A DNA stretch of 64,000 bases from NCBI RefSeq assembly GCF_001956045.1, contig NZ_MRTH01000040.1, positions 1-64,000 of the forward strand, read 5' to 3'. Below the pieces are notes generated by a model. The model worked only from the letters and a program-made list of their open reading frames with translations, made no database searches and was not told the DNA's origin. Source of the DNA: Paenibacillus sp. FSL H7-0331 (GTDB taxonomy: Bacteria > Bacillota > Bacilli > Paenibacillales > NBRC-103111). The translations under genes and the position numbers were made by a program. Positions 35,441-45,961 of this stretch are shown one piece after another (the first letter of the stretch is position 1; every line of letters begins with the position of its first letter).

Positions 35441-37687
35441 TTATTTTTCATACGTATGCTCGTAGCTTTCAAATACCTCTTCAGGTGGTAATGGGGATGG
35501 GGGCGGCGGCGGATTATTTTTCAAATAAAGGGCACGCCTTTCCAGACGCTGTATCGATTTGAATTTCAGGGTCAGCCATACCTGACTGGCGATGTAAATC
35601 GAGGAATACATTCCGACAACCAAACCTACCGTCATTGCCAAGGAAAACAGATTAATGGAATCACTGCCCCAAACCAACAAAGCAATTGAAGCAATCAGGA
35701 CGGTAACAGCTGTATTAACGGAACGTACCAGCGTTTGATTGATACTCAGATTCACAAGGCTTGTTAAATCCCCCCAGGTTTTTGCTCGGGCAAATCGAAG
35801 ATTTTCACGTATTCGGTCAAAGATAACGACGGTGTCATTAATGGAGTAGCCCACAATCGTCAGAATCGCGGCAATAAATGGCAGATTGACTTCCAACTTT
35901 AGGATGGAAAATACGCTGATCACGAAAAAAACATCGTGCACCAGGGCGATGATAGCTGCGACAGCAAAGCCCCATTCGAACCGTATGGTGACATACAGCA
36001 TAATGCCAATGCTGGCAACAGCTACAGCGACGATAGCCTGAAAGGCCAACTCCTTGGCGATGCCCGGATCAACCGTGTTTTCCTCCTTACCGATGCCGTT
36101 TCCATATTCGCCAGCAAAAGCTGACAGGATGCGGTCGGATTCACCAATATCCGCATTGAGCACCCGATCAAACCGCACGGTCACCCGATCCTGCTGGCCT
36201 CCGCCTACAGTAACAACAGATGGATCAAATCCGGCTTTCCGAACGATTTCTTCCGCTTTATTTTTTTCAATTGGTTTGCCCAGGGCAACGTCTATGGTTG
36301 TACCTGCCTTAAAATCTACGCCGTAGTTTAAACCATGCACCAGCAAGCTGCCAATTCCAATGACAGTAACTAGAATAGAAATAAAGAAATACAGTTTTCT
36401 ATGTTTAACAAAGTCAAAAGCCCTGTGCACAAGTGGCATCGGTTCATTCTTGTCAATGGCAACTACCTGTTTTCGCGAAACCCCAAAAAACAGCGGATTG
36501 TTAAAAACATCTGTTTTGGCCAGCATTCTCAGCAGCCATTGAGAGAAGTAAACATTGGTCAGGATACTTAGTCCAATACTAAGCACGAGTGTAAGCGCAA
36601 AGCCTTTAATCGCGCCTGTTCCGACATAAAATAAGACAACAGCGGCAATAATCGTTGTGACATGTGAATCCATAATCGTACGGAAAGAATTTTTATAGCC
36701 TTTGCGCAGTGCCGACAGTAAGCTAAGTCCCGTGCGCATTTCATCCTTAAGTCGTTCATAGGTAATAACATTAGCATCTACAGCCATCCCAATGCCGAGT
36801 ACAAAAGCGGCAATTCCTGGCAACGTCAGCGTCGCTCCCAGCCAATTCATGATCCCGAGTAGCAGCCATGAATACGTAATTAGCGTAAAGCTGGCAATAA
36901 ATCCTGGGATACGGTACAGAACAAGCATAAATAACAAAATAATAATGGAGGCATAAGCTCCCGCCATTACAGTCTGCTCAAGTGAGAGCTGGCCCAATGA
37001 AGCTCCGACAGATTGTGCGTATTTTTCTGTAAGCTTTAGCGGAATCGCGCCAAGATTGATAGTATCCACAATTTCCTTGGCTTGGTCGTAAGTGTAATTA
37101 CCGGTTAAGGTTGAAATCCCCTCGGTAAGAACGACTAGTATGACAGGCTCCACCAGAACCGTTTCATCCAGTTGAAACGTTATCTTTTGATGAAGCAGCC
37201 TGGTTGAAATCTCTAACAGCTTCTGTTTATCCTTGACCTCAACACGTATAAGCGGTTTTTGCAATTCCCCGTACACGATGCTCGACGCACCCTCCAGAAA
37301 ATCGCTGCCGTTTAATTCGATCGCACCGTCCGGGCCTCGGACAGTCAGCTGAGCTGGCTTTTTGAGAATTTCTCTGACCTTCTGCTCATCCGCTACCCCT
37401 GCCAGCCGAACCCGGATTCGATTGGATCCCTCCGTCCAAATTTCCGGTTCCGTAGTACCTAAAGCATTAATGCGTTTTTCCAAACTTTTTGCCGTTTGCC
37501 TTAAGGAATCCAGCGTAATGGCTCCATTTTCCTCAAAGGACGATGCTTCATATAACACTTCAAAGCCGCCCTTCAAATCGAGACCCAGCTTCACGTTGGA
37601 GAGTACGTTCGGAATGGTAAATCCTATAATACTTAAGGTAATGGTAATAGTTAATAGAAAGGCAGCCATTCTTGTGTAGTTCAGCAA
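35441..37687 (-). CDS. secDF: Fused protein translocase subunit SecDF
   Basis: A roughly 748-residue membrane protein joining SecD and SecF, as in Bacillus. The SecD part has LGLDLKGGFEVLYE and five of its six helices in the second third (ITYSWLLLGIMNW onwards); the SecF part begins HRAFDFVKHRKLYF and contains GVDFKAGT and SINDTVVIFDRIRENLR. It uses the proton gradient to help the Sec channel pull proteins out. A longer frame begins at 37747, but TTG at 37687 has GGGAGGAGA upstream and leaves a short cytosolic start before the first helix. The C-terminal tail is proline-rich. Confidence 0.9.
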   Translation of the reverse strand: MLNYTRMAAFLLTITITLSIIGFTIPNVLSNVKLGLDLKGGFEVLYEASSFEENGAITLDSLRQTAKSLEKRINALGTTEPEIWTEGSNRIRVRLAGVADEQKVREILKKPAQLTVRGPDGAIELNGSDFLEGASSIVYGELQKPLIRVEVKDKQKLLEISTRLLHQKITFQLDETVLVEPVILVVLTEGISTLTGNYTYDQAKEIVDTINLGAIPLKLTEKYAQSVGASLGQLSLEQTVMAGAYASIIILLFMLVLYRIPGFIASFTLITYSWLLLGIMNWLGATLTLPGIAAFVLGIGMAVDANVITYERLKDEMRTGLSLLSALRKGYKNSFRTIMDSHVTTIIAAVVLFYVGTGAIKGFALTLVLSIGLSILTNVYFSQWLLRMLAKTDVFNNPLFFGVSRKQVVAIDKNEPMPLVHRAFDFVKHRKLYFFISILVTVIGIGSLLVHGLNYGVDFKAGTTIDVALGKPIEKNKAEEIVRKAGFDPSVVTVGGGQQDRVTVRFDRVLNADIGESDRILSAFAGEYGNGIGKEENTVDPGIAKELAFQAIVAVAVASIGIMLYVTIRFEWGFAVAAIIALVHDVFFVISVFSILKLEVNLPFIAAILTIVGYSINDTVVIFDRIRENLRFARAKTWGDLTSLVNLSINQTLVRSVNTAVTVLIASIALLVWGSDSINLFSLAMTVGLVVGMYSSIYIASQVWLTLKFKSIQRLERRALYLKNNPPPPPSPLPPEEVFESYEHTYEK

Positions 37688-37855
37688 ACAAAGTCTCCTC
37701 CCGACAAATACTCCCGCGTGCTTGCAGGAATATGGACTCTTCTTCACGAAAATATGACATATACTGCGATGATAAAGATGATATCTCCAGTCGTCAAGCT
37801 ATATTAACATCATGCACTGCAGTGCTCAATTTGACTAACCCATAGGAGACAAGTT

Positions 37856-39943
37856 ATGACGACAATCAGCATTGTACTACTTTCCCAGCATTTCCAGCTG
37901 TTTAAGCAATGCCTAGCCAGTATACAGCTCCATACAGCAGACTCTTATGAGTTGATCGTCATTAATGATGGAGGCGCACCGGAAATTAGCGAATGGCTGG
38001 AGCAGCACGCCCCAGATGCGATCTTACTGTCCACTGCACAACTGCTGGGCGTTGCAGCCGGCTACAATCTTGGAGCCTCTCATTCGCGAGGCGAAAGCAT
38101 CGTCTTCATCCGGGATCATGTTACAGTTACTAAGCATTGGCTTGAAGCTCTTACTGATTGCATGCAAGCCAATCCCAAGGCTGCCATGGTAGGACCGCTT
38201 AGCAATAAGGTCAGCGGCTTGCAAAATTCTCCTATCCCCAGCCGCGAGACGTTATCGATGGATGCTGCTTCAGCACAAGATCTACTATCCTTTGGCTACA
38301 GCTCGGCACGCCGTGCCACTCGACTGCTTAGTTTTCTTCTGCTGATGCGCAAGGATACATTCGACAGCTTGGGCGGCTTCGATGAGCGGTTTGCCCTGGA
38401 AACCTACGAGGACGATGACCTGTGTTACCGTGCCCTTCAAGCAGGCTACACCCTGCATATTGCCTATGATTGCTTCGTCCATTATACCTATCCGCCACAG
38501 CTGTTTCCCGAGGATCCTGACTGGTATCAGCGGCAGATCGTAATGAACCGAATGAAGGCATTAAACAAATGGGGATTTGATTTGGCAGAAGCACAATATG
38601 CCATAAAAACGCCAGGCTTGGTTATGTTTGAACATATGGTGGAGTCGGGTGAAGCTCTCACTCCACACGATCTGTATCGTTTTGCCAATGAATTGGCCGA
38701 TGATTGGCAATGGGAACGGGCTGCTGAATACTATGAGCGTTTTCTGGGACATGAAGAAGGCGGCATTGAGGATCGTATTGCCATTTACGGACGTTTGGCC
38801 GATTGCTACTCCCATCTGAACCGGATGCATGATGCGAAAAACAAAGTTTTGCAGTCATTTTCTTACGCGCTGCCGCGTGCGGAAAACTGCTGTCGACTTG
38901 GCATGCTTTATATGAAAGAACATGACTTTACAAGTGCTGCCTGGTGGTACAAGATTGCTACTGAGCTGACTAAACCCGTGGAGCCTAAAGTTATTGTAAG
39001 GCAGGAATGCTGGAACTGGCTACCCTACTTGCAGTTGTGTGCTTGTTATATCCAGCTTGGCCAATACCAGCTAGCATACCGATACAATGAAATTGCAGCT
39101 GCTTTTATACCGGATCACAACAGGGTACGGGCAAACCGAGCGTATTTGGCCAATCACTTGGATCCAACCTCTTCAAATACCAATACAGTTACACCGGCAC
39201 AAACTGACGCCGAGCAACAAATCCCTAACCAACCACAAGTTGGGCAGAAAACCAGAATAACGTTGTCAATGATAGTAAAAAACGAAAGCGGACGTTATTT
39301 AAAACAGGCACTGGAACGACATCGCCTGTATATCGACGATGCAGTTATTATTGATGACGGGAGCACGGACGATACCATAGACATTTGCTTACAGGCTCTG
39401 GACGGGATACCCGTTAAATTAATCAGAAATGAAGTGTCGAAGTTCAGCAACGAAATAACGTTGCGCAAGCAGCAATGGGAAGAAACATTAAGCGTCAATC
39501 CGCAATGGATTCTTAATCTTGATGCCGACGAATGGTTCGAGGATCGATTCACCACAGAGATCCGCCAGCTTCTCGATCAATCGAACACCCATGTTATCAG
39601 CTTCCGGTTGTATGATTTTTGGACGAATTCGGCCTACAGGGAGGATAGCAACTGGCAAGCGCATCTATTTTACCGACCGTTCCTGCTCCGCTACAATCCC
39701 GATTTCCCCTATGTGTGGAAAGAAACGCCACAGCATTGCGGGAGATTTCCGGAAAACATTTACCAGCAGCCCAATGAACTTTCCAATTTGCGGCTGAAGC
39801 ATTTTGGCTGGGCAAATGTTGCAGATCGTTTGCAAAAATTCAATCGATATACGCTGCTCGATCCGGATGCAGTTTACGGACTGAAGGAGCAATATCTATC
39901 TATCATCGATAGCAATCCGCATTTGATTGAATGGGTAGATTGA
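37856..39943 (+). CDS. Modular glycosyltransferase (GT2 - TPR - GT2)
   Basis: A 695-residue protein with three parts. An N-terminal GT-A domain (about 1-240) has ELIVINDGG, GVAAGYNLGA, IRDHVTVTKHW and GGFDERFALETYEDDDLCYR. A TPR-like helical region spans about 255-430. A second, distinct GT2 domain (about 460-695) has LSMIVKNESGRYL, VIIDDGSTDDT and the DXD-type LNLDADEWFE. The first domain is shared with the proteins at 48562 and 50480. These look like transferases that decorate surface proteins of this locus. It is the only plus-strand member. GGAGACAAGTT precedes the ATG. Confidence 0.85.
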   Translation: MTTISIVLLSQHFQLFKQCLASIQLHTADSYELIVINDGGAPEISEWLEQHAPDAILLSTAQLLGVAAGYNLGASHSRGESIVFIRDHVTVTKHWLEALTDCMQANPKAAMVGPLSNKVSGLQNSPIPSRETLSMDAASAQDLLSFGYSSARRATRLLSFLLLMRKDTFDSLGGFDERFALETYEDDDLCYRALQAGYTLHIAYDCFVHYTYPPQLFPEDPDWYQRQIVMNRMKALNKWGFDLAEAQYAIKTPGLVMFEHMVESGEALTPHDLYRFANELADDWQWERAAEYYERFLGHEEGGIEDRIAIYGRLADCYSHLNRMHDAKNKVLQSFSYALPRAENCCRLGMLYMKEHDFTSAAWWYKIATELTKPVEPKVIVRQECWNWLPYLQLCACYIQLGQYQLAYRYNEIAAAFIPDHNRVRANRAYLANHLDPTSSNTNTVTPAQTDAEQQIPNQPQVGQKTRITLSMIVKNESGRYLKQALERHRLYIDDAVIIDDGSTDDTIDICLQALDGIPVKLIRNEVSKFSNEITLRKQQWEETLSVNPQWILNLDADEWFEDRFTTEIRQLLDQSNTHVISFRLYDFWTNSAYREDSNWQAHLFYRPFLLRYNPDFPYVWKETPQHCGRFPENIYQQPNELSNLRLKHFGWANVADRLQKFNRYTLLDPDAVYGLKEQYLSIIDSNPHLIEWVD

Positions 39944-39953
39944 GAAGCCAGGA

Positions 39954-39996
39954 GGAGCCATCTACAGATATTTGGATAAGAACTGCTGATGGCTCC
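39954..39996. terminator. Terminator between convergent genes
   Basis: GGAGCCATC pairs perfectly with GATGGCTCC around a 25-base loop, directly after the glycosyltransferase stop. The T-run is poor. Confidence 0.5.
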
Positions 39997-40091
39997 ATAT
40001 TGTGTTGTCAAGCTGTAAATACTGCCTAATCATGTCTTTATATTAGCAACAAACTATTGAAACCACTGCAAGCAAGTTTTATTGGATAGCT

Positions 40092-40754
40092 TTAAACCAT
40101 TTTACATAGCAGTAATCGGATACACTTCAATTCCGGTCCCCACATCGTCGTCGAAATGGCATTATCAGGTACCGAGAAATCATAGTCTCCATAGAACTTC
40201 AGATTGGCTTTCTTCATCAGCTCCATCAGACTATCCATATGTACATTGGGGTAATCCACAGTGAGCACAATAAGCCCGTCATCCTTAAGTACCCTTGAAA
40301 ACTCCAATAAAGCTTTTAATTGCACAAGCTCGTCCACATGTTCCAGCACAGATATGCAGTACACTTTGTCAAACCTATTGTCGGCATAGGGCATCTGGGT
40401 CATATCGCATAGTGCCAACTGAACATTATCGAATAATGAATCATCGAATTCTGAGTAGACCTTCTCGCCAATCGAATCTTTAATATCTTGAATAATTTCA
40501 TTTTTTGATACGATTCGCGGGTCGCTATCGCAGGCATAAACCTCCTTGGCTATTGTACCGAGATAAAATTTAAAAGGATGACAAACACCGCAGGCAACAT
40601 CAAGGACAACGTCCGAGCTTGTCGCGAACCTACCCGCCCAAACATATTCATAATGCCGACTCCACCATGCTTCAGGCAAATCATAGACAATATGTGTTTC
40701 CTTAGCATCCCCATACGTAATAAATCTGGAAATGCAATCTACAGCATGGATCAA
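40092..40754 (-). CDS. Class I SAM-dependent methyltransferase
   Basis: A 220-residue protein with a Rossmann-type methyltransferase core: motif I VVLDVACGVCHPF (about 48-60), acidic residue in VYACDSDP, and FDKVYCISVLEHVDELVQLK (motif IV/V, about 128-147). The start is probably TTG at 40754, after GGGGAAAAAC. It lies among glycosyltransferases, so O-methylation of a glycan is plausible; the target is not visible in the sequence. Confidence 0.82.
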   Translation of the reverse strand: MIHAVDCISRFITYGDAKETHIVYDLPEAWWSRHYEYVWAGRFATSSDVVLDVACGVCHPFKFYLGTIAKEVYACDSDPRIVSKNEIIQDIKDSIGEKVYSEFDDSLFDNVQLALCDMTQMPYADNRFDKVYCISVLEHVDELVQLKALLEFSRVLKDDGLIVLTVDYPNVHMDSLMELMKKANLKFYGDYDFSVPDNAISTTMWGPELKCIRLLLCKMV

Positions 40755-40828
40755 AGTTTTTCCCCATTTCTCTTATTTATATATGGTTATAGCCACTGTG
40801 ACTTCTGCTAATGCATAAATCATGATGC

Positions 40829-42187
40829 TTACGACTGATTAAGGACCCCAGTCAAATACTGCTTATTCAGCAACATGCTAGGGTGATGGGGATCATACGA
40901 CAATCCAATCTCATTATGCTCCATTGCGCGTATATGTTGGCCAAGACGGTCGTAGCAAACGCAAAGCTGCAAATGCGGCTGCCATGTCCAAGCGCTTGGA
41001 TCGGGAGATGCACTCAGGTCGGCCGGTCTTGCCAATTTGATCGCTTGCTTATATAAAAGAATGGCTTCCTCCCATTGCTCCAAATTCATAATCATAAATG
41101 CCAGCTTGCAGTATATTTCGGCAGAGGGAATCCGGTTGACATAGGTTTCCAGAAGATTTTTCGACTGCACCGACTTTCCCAATAAATTGTAGCAGTCTGC
41201 TGCATACACAATAGCCTCCACACGCTGTTCTTGTTCGCCTTCGCCAGTTTCTAAAAAGCTCAAATAATACTCAAGGGCTGCTTCCTCATAATGATAATTA
41301 TGCATGCATGTAGCATTGTGAAACAACTGCTCAGCGTTTAGTTCCTTTATTGAACCAGCAAAAAGCGATGAGTGGTCCGGTTTCAGACAAAGCTGCTTAT
41401 AGGCTGCTACACCCGCTAAATCCGAATCGCGGTAAATATGATAAGCAGGATAAGTGGTTTCCACAAACATCCCTAGGCCCAGAGCATCAGCACGGATACA
41501 AAAATGTCGATCCTCGCCCCAAAAAGAAATGCTTTTAATTTCCGCAAAGCTTACCCCTGCCTGAAGTGCTTGTTTATTTATCAATGTACAAGCACCAAGT
41601 CCCCCAACTTCATATAAACCCGGCATTCGCAGTTGAGCAAAAAATCGCTTCATTCGCAGAAATTGTTCCTGACCATCCACATCTTCTCTACGATCCTTTC
41701 GGTATTGGGTATATTCGTCCTGAAGCCAAACCTGTGGCATTTCAAGCGTATCCGGCTGCCAGCTCGTCCAGAAAATGCAGGAAACAATCGGTTTATCGGC
41801 TTGAATCAGCTGCTCCAAGGTTCGCGGATGCAGCACAAGATCGGAATCGACTAGAAACAAACCATCATATTCGGCATTACGTGCTCGTTCTATAATGTCG
41901 TCCTTCATAGCAGCGACTTTCCAAATCTGACTTTCTTTCCAGTAGTGTGTGAACTCGCTGCGTTTGTACTCCTCATTGGTTTGTATAGCAGGTCGTATAA
42001 TAACGCTTCGTCCATTTGCCTCGCTGAAATCGTTAAGCATCACGGATGACAACGGGTCGACATTATCATCAACAAATATATAGTCAACGGTCGTTGAGCT
42101 TTTTGTCAAACCAGTAAGCGATAACAGAAATTGCTCTAAAATAGCAGGAGTCTGCCTGATAGGACTGCCAATCAAAACTTTGTTCAT
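40829..42187 (-). CDS. Glycosyltransferase with TPR tail
   Basis: A 452-residue protein. The N-terminal GT-A-like domain (about 1-265) begins KVLIGSPIRQTPAILEQFLL, has VDYIFVDDN, the metal-binding FLVDSDLVLHP and a late SFWGEDRHFCIRA motif. The C-terminal half (about 285-450) is TPR-like and ends in EIGLSYDPHHPSMLLNKQYL, very similar to the ends of the TPR modules in the other transferases. The start codon overlaps the stop of the RCC1-SLH gene (ATGA at 42184-42187), so both are made together; the RCC1 protein or its partners may be its substrate. Confidence 0.8.
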   Translation of the reverse strand: MNKVLIGSPIRQTPAILEQFLLSLTGLTKSSTTVDYIFVDDNVDPLSSVMLNDFSEANGRSVIIRPAIQTNEEYKRSEFTHYWKESQIWKVAAMKDDIIERARNAEYDGLFLVDSDLVLHPRTLEQLIQADKPIVSCIFWTSWQPDTLEMPQVWLQDEYTQYRKDRREDVDGQEQFLRMKRFFAQLRMPGLYEVGGLGACTLINKQALQAGVSFAEIKSISFWGEDRHFCIRADALGLGMFVETTYPAYHIYRDSDLAGVAAYKQLCLKPDHSSLFAGSIKELNAEQLFHNATCMHNYHYEEAALEYYLSFLETGEGEQEQRVEAIVYAADCYNLLGKSVQSKNLLETYVNRIPSAEIYCKLAFMIMNLEQWEEAILLYKQAIKLARPADLSASPDPSAWTWQPHLQLCVCYDRLGQHIRAMEHNEIGLSYDPHHPSMLLNKQYLTGVLNQS

Positions 42188-43857
42188 TTCAATGTCATTC
42201 CTTTGTCCTTGACATTTTTTACGAACTGAATCGCTTCCGCACGGGTAAGTAGATCCCTTCCTTTGTATCCAACCACGGTAGCTGACGTTTTACCGCTTGA
42301 ATAACCTTTATCCAATAGATACTGAATGGCCTCGTCCTTTAGCAAATGAGTGCCATCTGCTGCTGCGATGATACCTGCCACTGTCTCACGATTGATAAAA
42401 GCACTTCTTAATTCTACAGCATTCCCGATTCCATGAATCGGAAAATGATGGGCTTCACCAAACGTGTAAAAGGCATCAGCCCAATGGTTATTGGAAACAG
42501 CAGCTTGAACACCAAACATTTTCAGGAAAATCGCCAGAAACTCCGCTTCCGATACGTTGTTATCTGGTTTAAAGCTGCCATCCTGGTATCCATCGACGAC
42601 CTTATTATCATATGCCCATGAAATCATGCTTTCTGCCCAGTGCCCAGTAACATCATTAAATGTCGCTCCTCCGATTAGAGCAGGCTTTCCATCAACCCCG
42701 GCAAAGTTGACCTGAACAGGATAACGTTGGCTCTCCATGCTCCCATCACCCAACTGACCAGCCTCGTTTGCCCCCCATGCCCATACGGTTCCATCTTTTC
42801 TTAAAGCAAGATTATGGTCCGCGGAGCTGGCAGTGACGGCTATAATATCCGTAAGATCGCTAACCCGAATGGGATCTATTCTTTCATCAGTAGTCCCGTC
42901 ACCCAACTGGCCTGTAAAGTTGCCTCCCCAAGCCCATACGGTTCCATCCTTGTTTAATGCCAGATTATGGCCTCTGCCACCTGAAACCGAAATAATATCC
43001 TTCAAGCCTTTTACTTGAAACGGAGCTGTTTTGTTCTCATTTTTCCCGTTTTGATTCCAACGCCACGCCCATACAGTTCCATCCCTTTTGACAGCTGTTG
43101 TATATTTCCCCTCAGCTACTGCCACAACATTCGTCAGTCCACTCAATTGCACCGGAACTGATTTCCATTCTTCGCTTCCCAATGTACCAATGCTCGATTC
43201 AGCAGAACGGTTATTTCCCCATACCCATACAGTGCCATCTCTTCTAACGGCTGCACCGTCACTAAGACCACTCGAAATAGCAGTTACATCCGTTAGACCC
43301 TCCACTTGCACAGGTATCAGCTTACTGTCGGTTATATTCACACCTAACTGACCATATTGGTTCCAGCCCCACGCCCATACGGTACCATCACTTTTTAGAG
43401 CCAAGGTGTGTGCAGCACCGCTGGAAATAGCAGTTACATCCGATAGACCTTTTACTTGTATGGGACTTGATTTATTTTCCGTAGTTCCATCTCCCAATTG
43501 TCCGTATATATTCCAGCCCCATGACCATACCGTACCATCTTTATGCAGAGCTACTGTGAAGGACTGACCGCTCGTTACCTCCACTGTATCTGTAACACCT
43601 TTCAACTGCATAGGATACAACTTGTTATCCGTTGTTCCATCGCCTAATCGGCCATCCTCATTGCCCCCCCATGCCCACACGGTGCCGTCCTGTTTAACTA
43701 CTTTCGATTCTCTGTATCCGGTAGATAATGATTGAATGGCTAATTCGCTACTATTATTGGCATAGGTGTTTCTAGGAAACATGACCGTAGCTTCCACTAT
43801 AAAAAGCATTGCGAACATGACGCACAGAAATTTCGCATTTCTGAATTGTTGACGCAT
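42184..43857 (-). CDS. Secreted RCC1-repeat protein with SLH domain
   Basis: A 557-residue exported protein: a signal peptide (about 1-33), seven or so RCC1-type repeats (about 40-385) each holding DGTVWAWG and GQLGDGT, and C-terminal S-layer-homology sequence (about 395-557) with FNDVTGHWAESMISWAYDNK and DGSFKPDNNVSEAEF. RCC1 repeats fold as a beta-propeller, and SLH modules attach to cell-wall polymers. It is coupled through ATGA to the downstream glycosyltransferase. A likely surface-displayed propeller; the binding partner is unknown. Confidence 0.85.
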   Translation of the reverse strand: MRQQFRNAKFLCVMFAMLFIVEATVMFPRNTYANNSSELAIQSLSTGYRESKVVKQDGTVWAWGGNEDGRLGDGTTDNKLYPMQLKGVTDTVEVTSGQSFTVALHKDGTVWSWGWNIYGQLGDGTTENKSSPIQVKGLSDVTAISSGAAHTLALKSDGTVWAWGWNQYGQLGVNITDSKLIPVQVEGLTDVTAISSGLSDGAAVRRDGTVWVWGNNRSAESSIGTLGSEEWKSVPVQLSGLTNVVAVAEGKYTTAVKRDGTVWAWRWNQNGKNENKTAPFQVKGLKDIISVSGGRGHNLALNKDGTVWAWGGNFTGQLGDGTTDERIDPIRVSDLTDIIAVTASSADHNLALRKDGTVWAWGANEAGQLGDGSMESQRYPVQVNFAGVDGKPALIGGATFNDVTGHWAESMISWAYDNKVVDGYQDGSFKPDNNVSEAEFLAIFLKMFGVQAAVSNNHWADAFYTFGEAHHFPIHGIGNAVELRSAFINRETVAGIIAAADGTHLLKDEAIQYLLDKGYSSGKTSATVVGYKGRDLLTRAEAIQFVKNVKDKGMTLK

Positions 43858-44023
43858 AGTTGGCTTCTCTCCCTTGCGATATCTGTTTCAATTCAAATAA
43901 TTATAAATCTAGCCTCATAATGTACCTTTTAAATGTAACAGGTTTAAGCCTAACTATACATATAAACTTAGCTATCAATTGTTCCCACAGGGGACATAAA
44001 TAAAAGGATCTACTCCTAAGTAT

Positions 44024-44073
44024 TAAATAAACTCCTAATCCCTTAGATCACTGAAGGGATTAAGAGTTTATTT
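44024..44073. terminator. Terminator between the two RCC1 genes
   Basis: AAATAAACTC plus AATCCCTT pairs with AAGGGATT plus GAGTTTATTT around a 10-base loop. It lies in the 289-base gap 43858-44146, in which I see nothing else. Confidence 0.75.
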
Positions 44074-44146
44074 GGAGTAAGCCGATTGCTGTGTTATCTG
44101 ATCATACATACGAAGCTTAGCTTACAGGTCAATATTCAAAGCGAGA

Positions 44147-45832
44147 TTACTTAGCTGTGTCTGGTTCAGGATGAAGCACTAAACTGATTTCAGCAGGACT
44201 GGTCGTGTCAACGATCGTACCATTGCCCAATTGTCCATGACCATTGTAACCCCATGTGAAATATTTGCCTTCACGGCTTATAGCGCTGCTGTTCAGATAT
44301 CCAGCCGAGATCGATTCGAATTGTCTATCCCCACCAACTTTAGTTGGCAGCACCTTGGATACCCGAGTTCCATCCCCGAGTTGTCCAAATTTATTATTGC
44401 CCCACACCCACAAGGTCCCATCACTGTTTAAAGCCATGCTGTGAATGGAACCACTTGCTATTTTGGTGATTGACTCTAAGCCTGTTAGCAACACAGGAAT
44501 TAAACGATCTGTAGTTGTTCCATCGCCCAATTCTCCTTCACCGTTATATCCCCATGCCCATACGGTACCATCATTTTTTAAAGCCAGTACATGGTATTGA
44601 CCACGGGATACAGCTGCAATTCCACTTAAACCAGTTATTTTCTGGGGCATTAGCTTGTTTACTTTCGTTCCATCACCCAATTGACCAAAGGCATTAAGCC
44701 CCCAGGCCCATACAGATCCATCGCTTTTAATTGCCACATTGTGGAATGCCCCTGCTGAGATCGATGTAACAGAGCTTAAATTGGCTACTTGCAAGGGTGA
44801 CAACTGTTTCTTGGTCGTCCCGTCACCCAGTTGACCGAAATCATTATTCCCCCATGCCCATACGGTTCCATCACTTTTTAAAGCCAGGGAATGCTGCTCT
44901 CCCGCTTCTATCGAAACGATATTGCTTAATGCTGAAATTTTTGTTGGAACAGGCTTCTTCTCGGTCGTTCCATCGCCTAATTGCCCAGCCTCATTGCTGC
45001 CCCATGCCCACACGGTTCCATCTTGTAGAAGAGCAAGGGAATGATTCTGCCCAGCGGATACGGAGCTTACCGAGGTCAAGCCGGCTACCTGCTTGGGTAA
45101 CGAACGATTTTGGGTAGCTTTGTCGCCCAAGGTGCCCTTCTCGTTATTCCCCCATGCCCATACCGTCCCATCTTTCTTAGTTGCTAATGTATGGTAGGAA
45201 CTGAAATTCCCCATGGAGATTGTGGATTTTAAGGATAGTGAAGCTGCAAGGCTGTTTACTGTTATCTCGTTGCTTGCTGCTGATACGTTTCCTGCCGCGT
45301 CCTTGGCTTTCACCGTGAAACTATACGGTGTTCCCGGAAGCAACCCTGTGACAGTATGATTCAATATTCCATACGTTACACTGGTTACCAAATCTGCACC
45401 TTTATACAGTTGATACTCCGTTACAGCTATGTTATCCGTTGCCTTGGACCATGCAAGGCTTGCGCTGTCTGCTGTACTGCTTGCTAAGGATAAGACAGGT
45501 GAGCTTGGAGGCACTGTATCAATAACCGGTGGAATGACTATTGGTACGACCGGTACTACTGGTACTACTGGTACTACTGGTACGGTAACGACGGGGGTAA
45601 TTGGCGCAACCGGCACAGGGGTTGGCGCTGGAGAAGAAGGGACATAAACATTATTTACTACTCCGCTATTGCCTGCAGCAGCATTGTATACATTATAGCT
45701 AACTGCACCCGCGTTATTCGCTGATGTTCCCCCGTTCAAGCTTGTGTTTTCTGCCGCTTGAGTGACGAATAAAACAGGAGTGAATAAATTAAATGTAACA
45801 AAAAGTGCAAAAAGCGTTGCGCGTTTTTTCAT
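44147..45832 (-). CDS. Secreted RCC1-repeat protein with fibronectin type III domain
   Basis: A 561-residue exported protein. The signal peptide (MKKRATLFALF to about 27) is followed by an Asn/Ala-rich head, a Pro/Val linker (PVVPVVPVVP), a fibronectin type III domain (about 110-195, with ATDNIAVTEYQLYKGADLV) and seven RCC1 repeats (about 200-555) with DGTVWAWGNN and GQLGDGT. There is no SLH module, unlike its neighbour, so it may be released or bound by protein contacts. ATG at 45832 is chosen over the frame start at 45919 because the signal peptide starts there, with GGGGGA upstream. Confidence 0.82.
   Translation of the reverse strand: MKKRATLFALFVTFNLFTPVLFVTQAAENTSLNGGTSANNAGAVSYNVYNAAAGNSGVVNNVYVPSSPAPTPVPVAPITPVVTVPVVPVVPVVPVVPIVIPPVIDTVPPSSPVLSLASSTADSASLAWSKATDNIAVTEYQLYKGADLVTSVTYGILNHTVTGLLPGTPYSFTVKAKDAAGNVSAASNEITVNSLAASLSLKSTISMGNFSSYHTLATKKDGTVWAWGNNEKGTLGDKATQNRSLPKQVAGLTSVSSVSAGQNHSLALLQDGTVWAWGSNEAGQLGDGTTEKKPVPTKISALSNIVSIEAGEQHSLALKSDGTVWAWGNNDFGQLGDGTTKKQLSPLQVANLSSVTSISAGAFHNVAIKSDGSVWAWGLNAFGQLGDGTKVNKLMPQKITGLSGIAAVSRGQYHVLALKNDGTVWAWGYNGEGELGDGTTTDRLIPVLLTGLESITKIASGSIHSMALNSDGTLWVWGNNKFGQLGDGTRVSKVLPTKVGGDRQFESISAGYLNSSAISREGKYFTWGYNGHGQLGNGTIVDTTSPAEISLVLHPEPDTAK
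45550..45586 (-). repeat. Short 9-bp tandem repeats in the linker
   Basis: GGTACTACT repeats three times perfectly plus a partial copy, coding for the Val-Val-Pro linker. Copy number is likely to vary by slippage. Confidence 0.7.
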
Positions 45833-45961
45833 CGATAATACAATCCCCCATAATTTTGACATCTTTCTTAGGCCATCCAGCGTTCTATATAGGCCGGATA
45901 TAGGACAATAACGGCACATCCCGCATGATGTTCTACATCCGGCAGCACTTTATGGTTTCGG

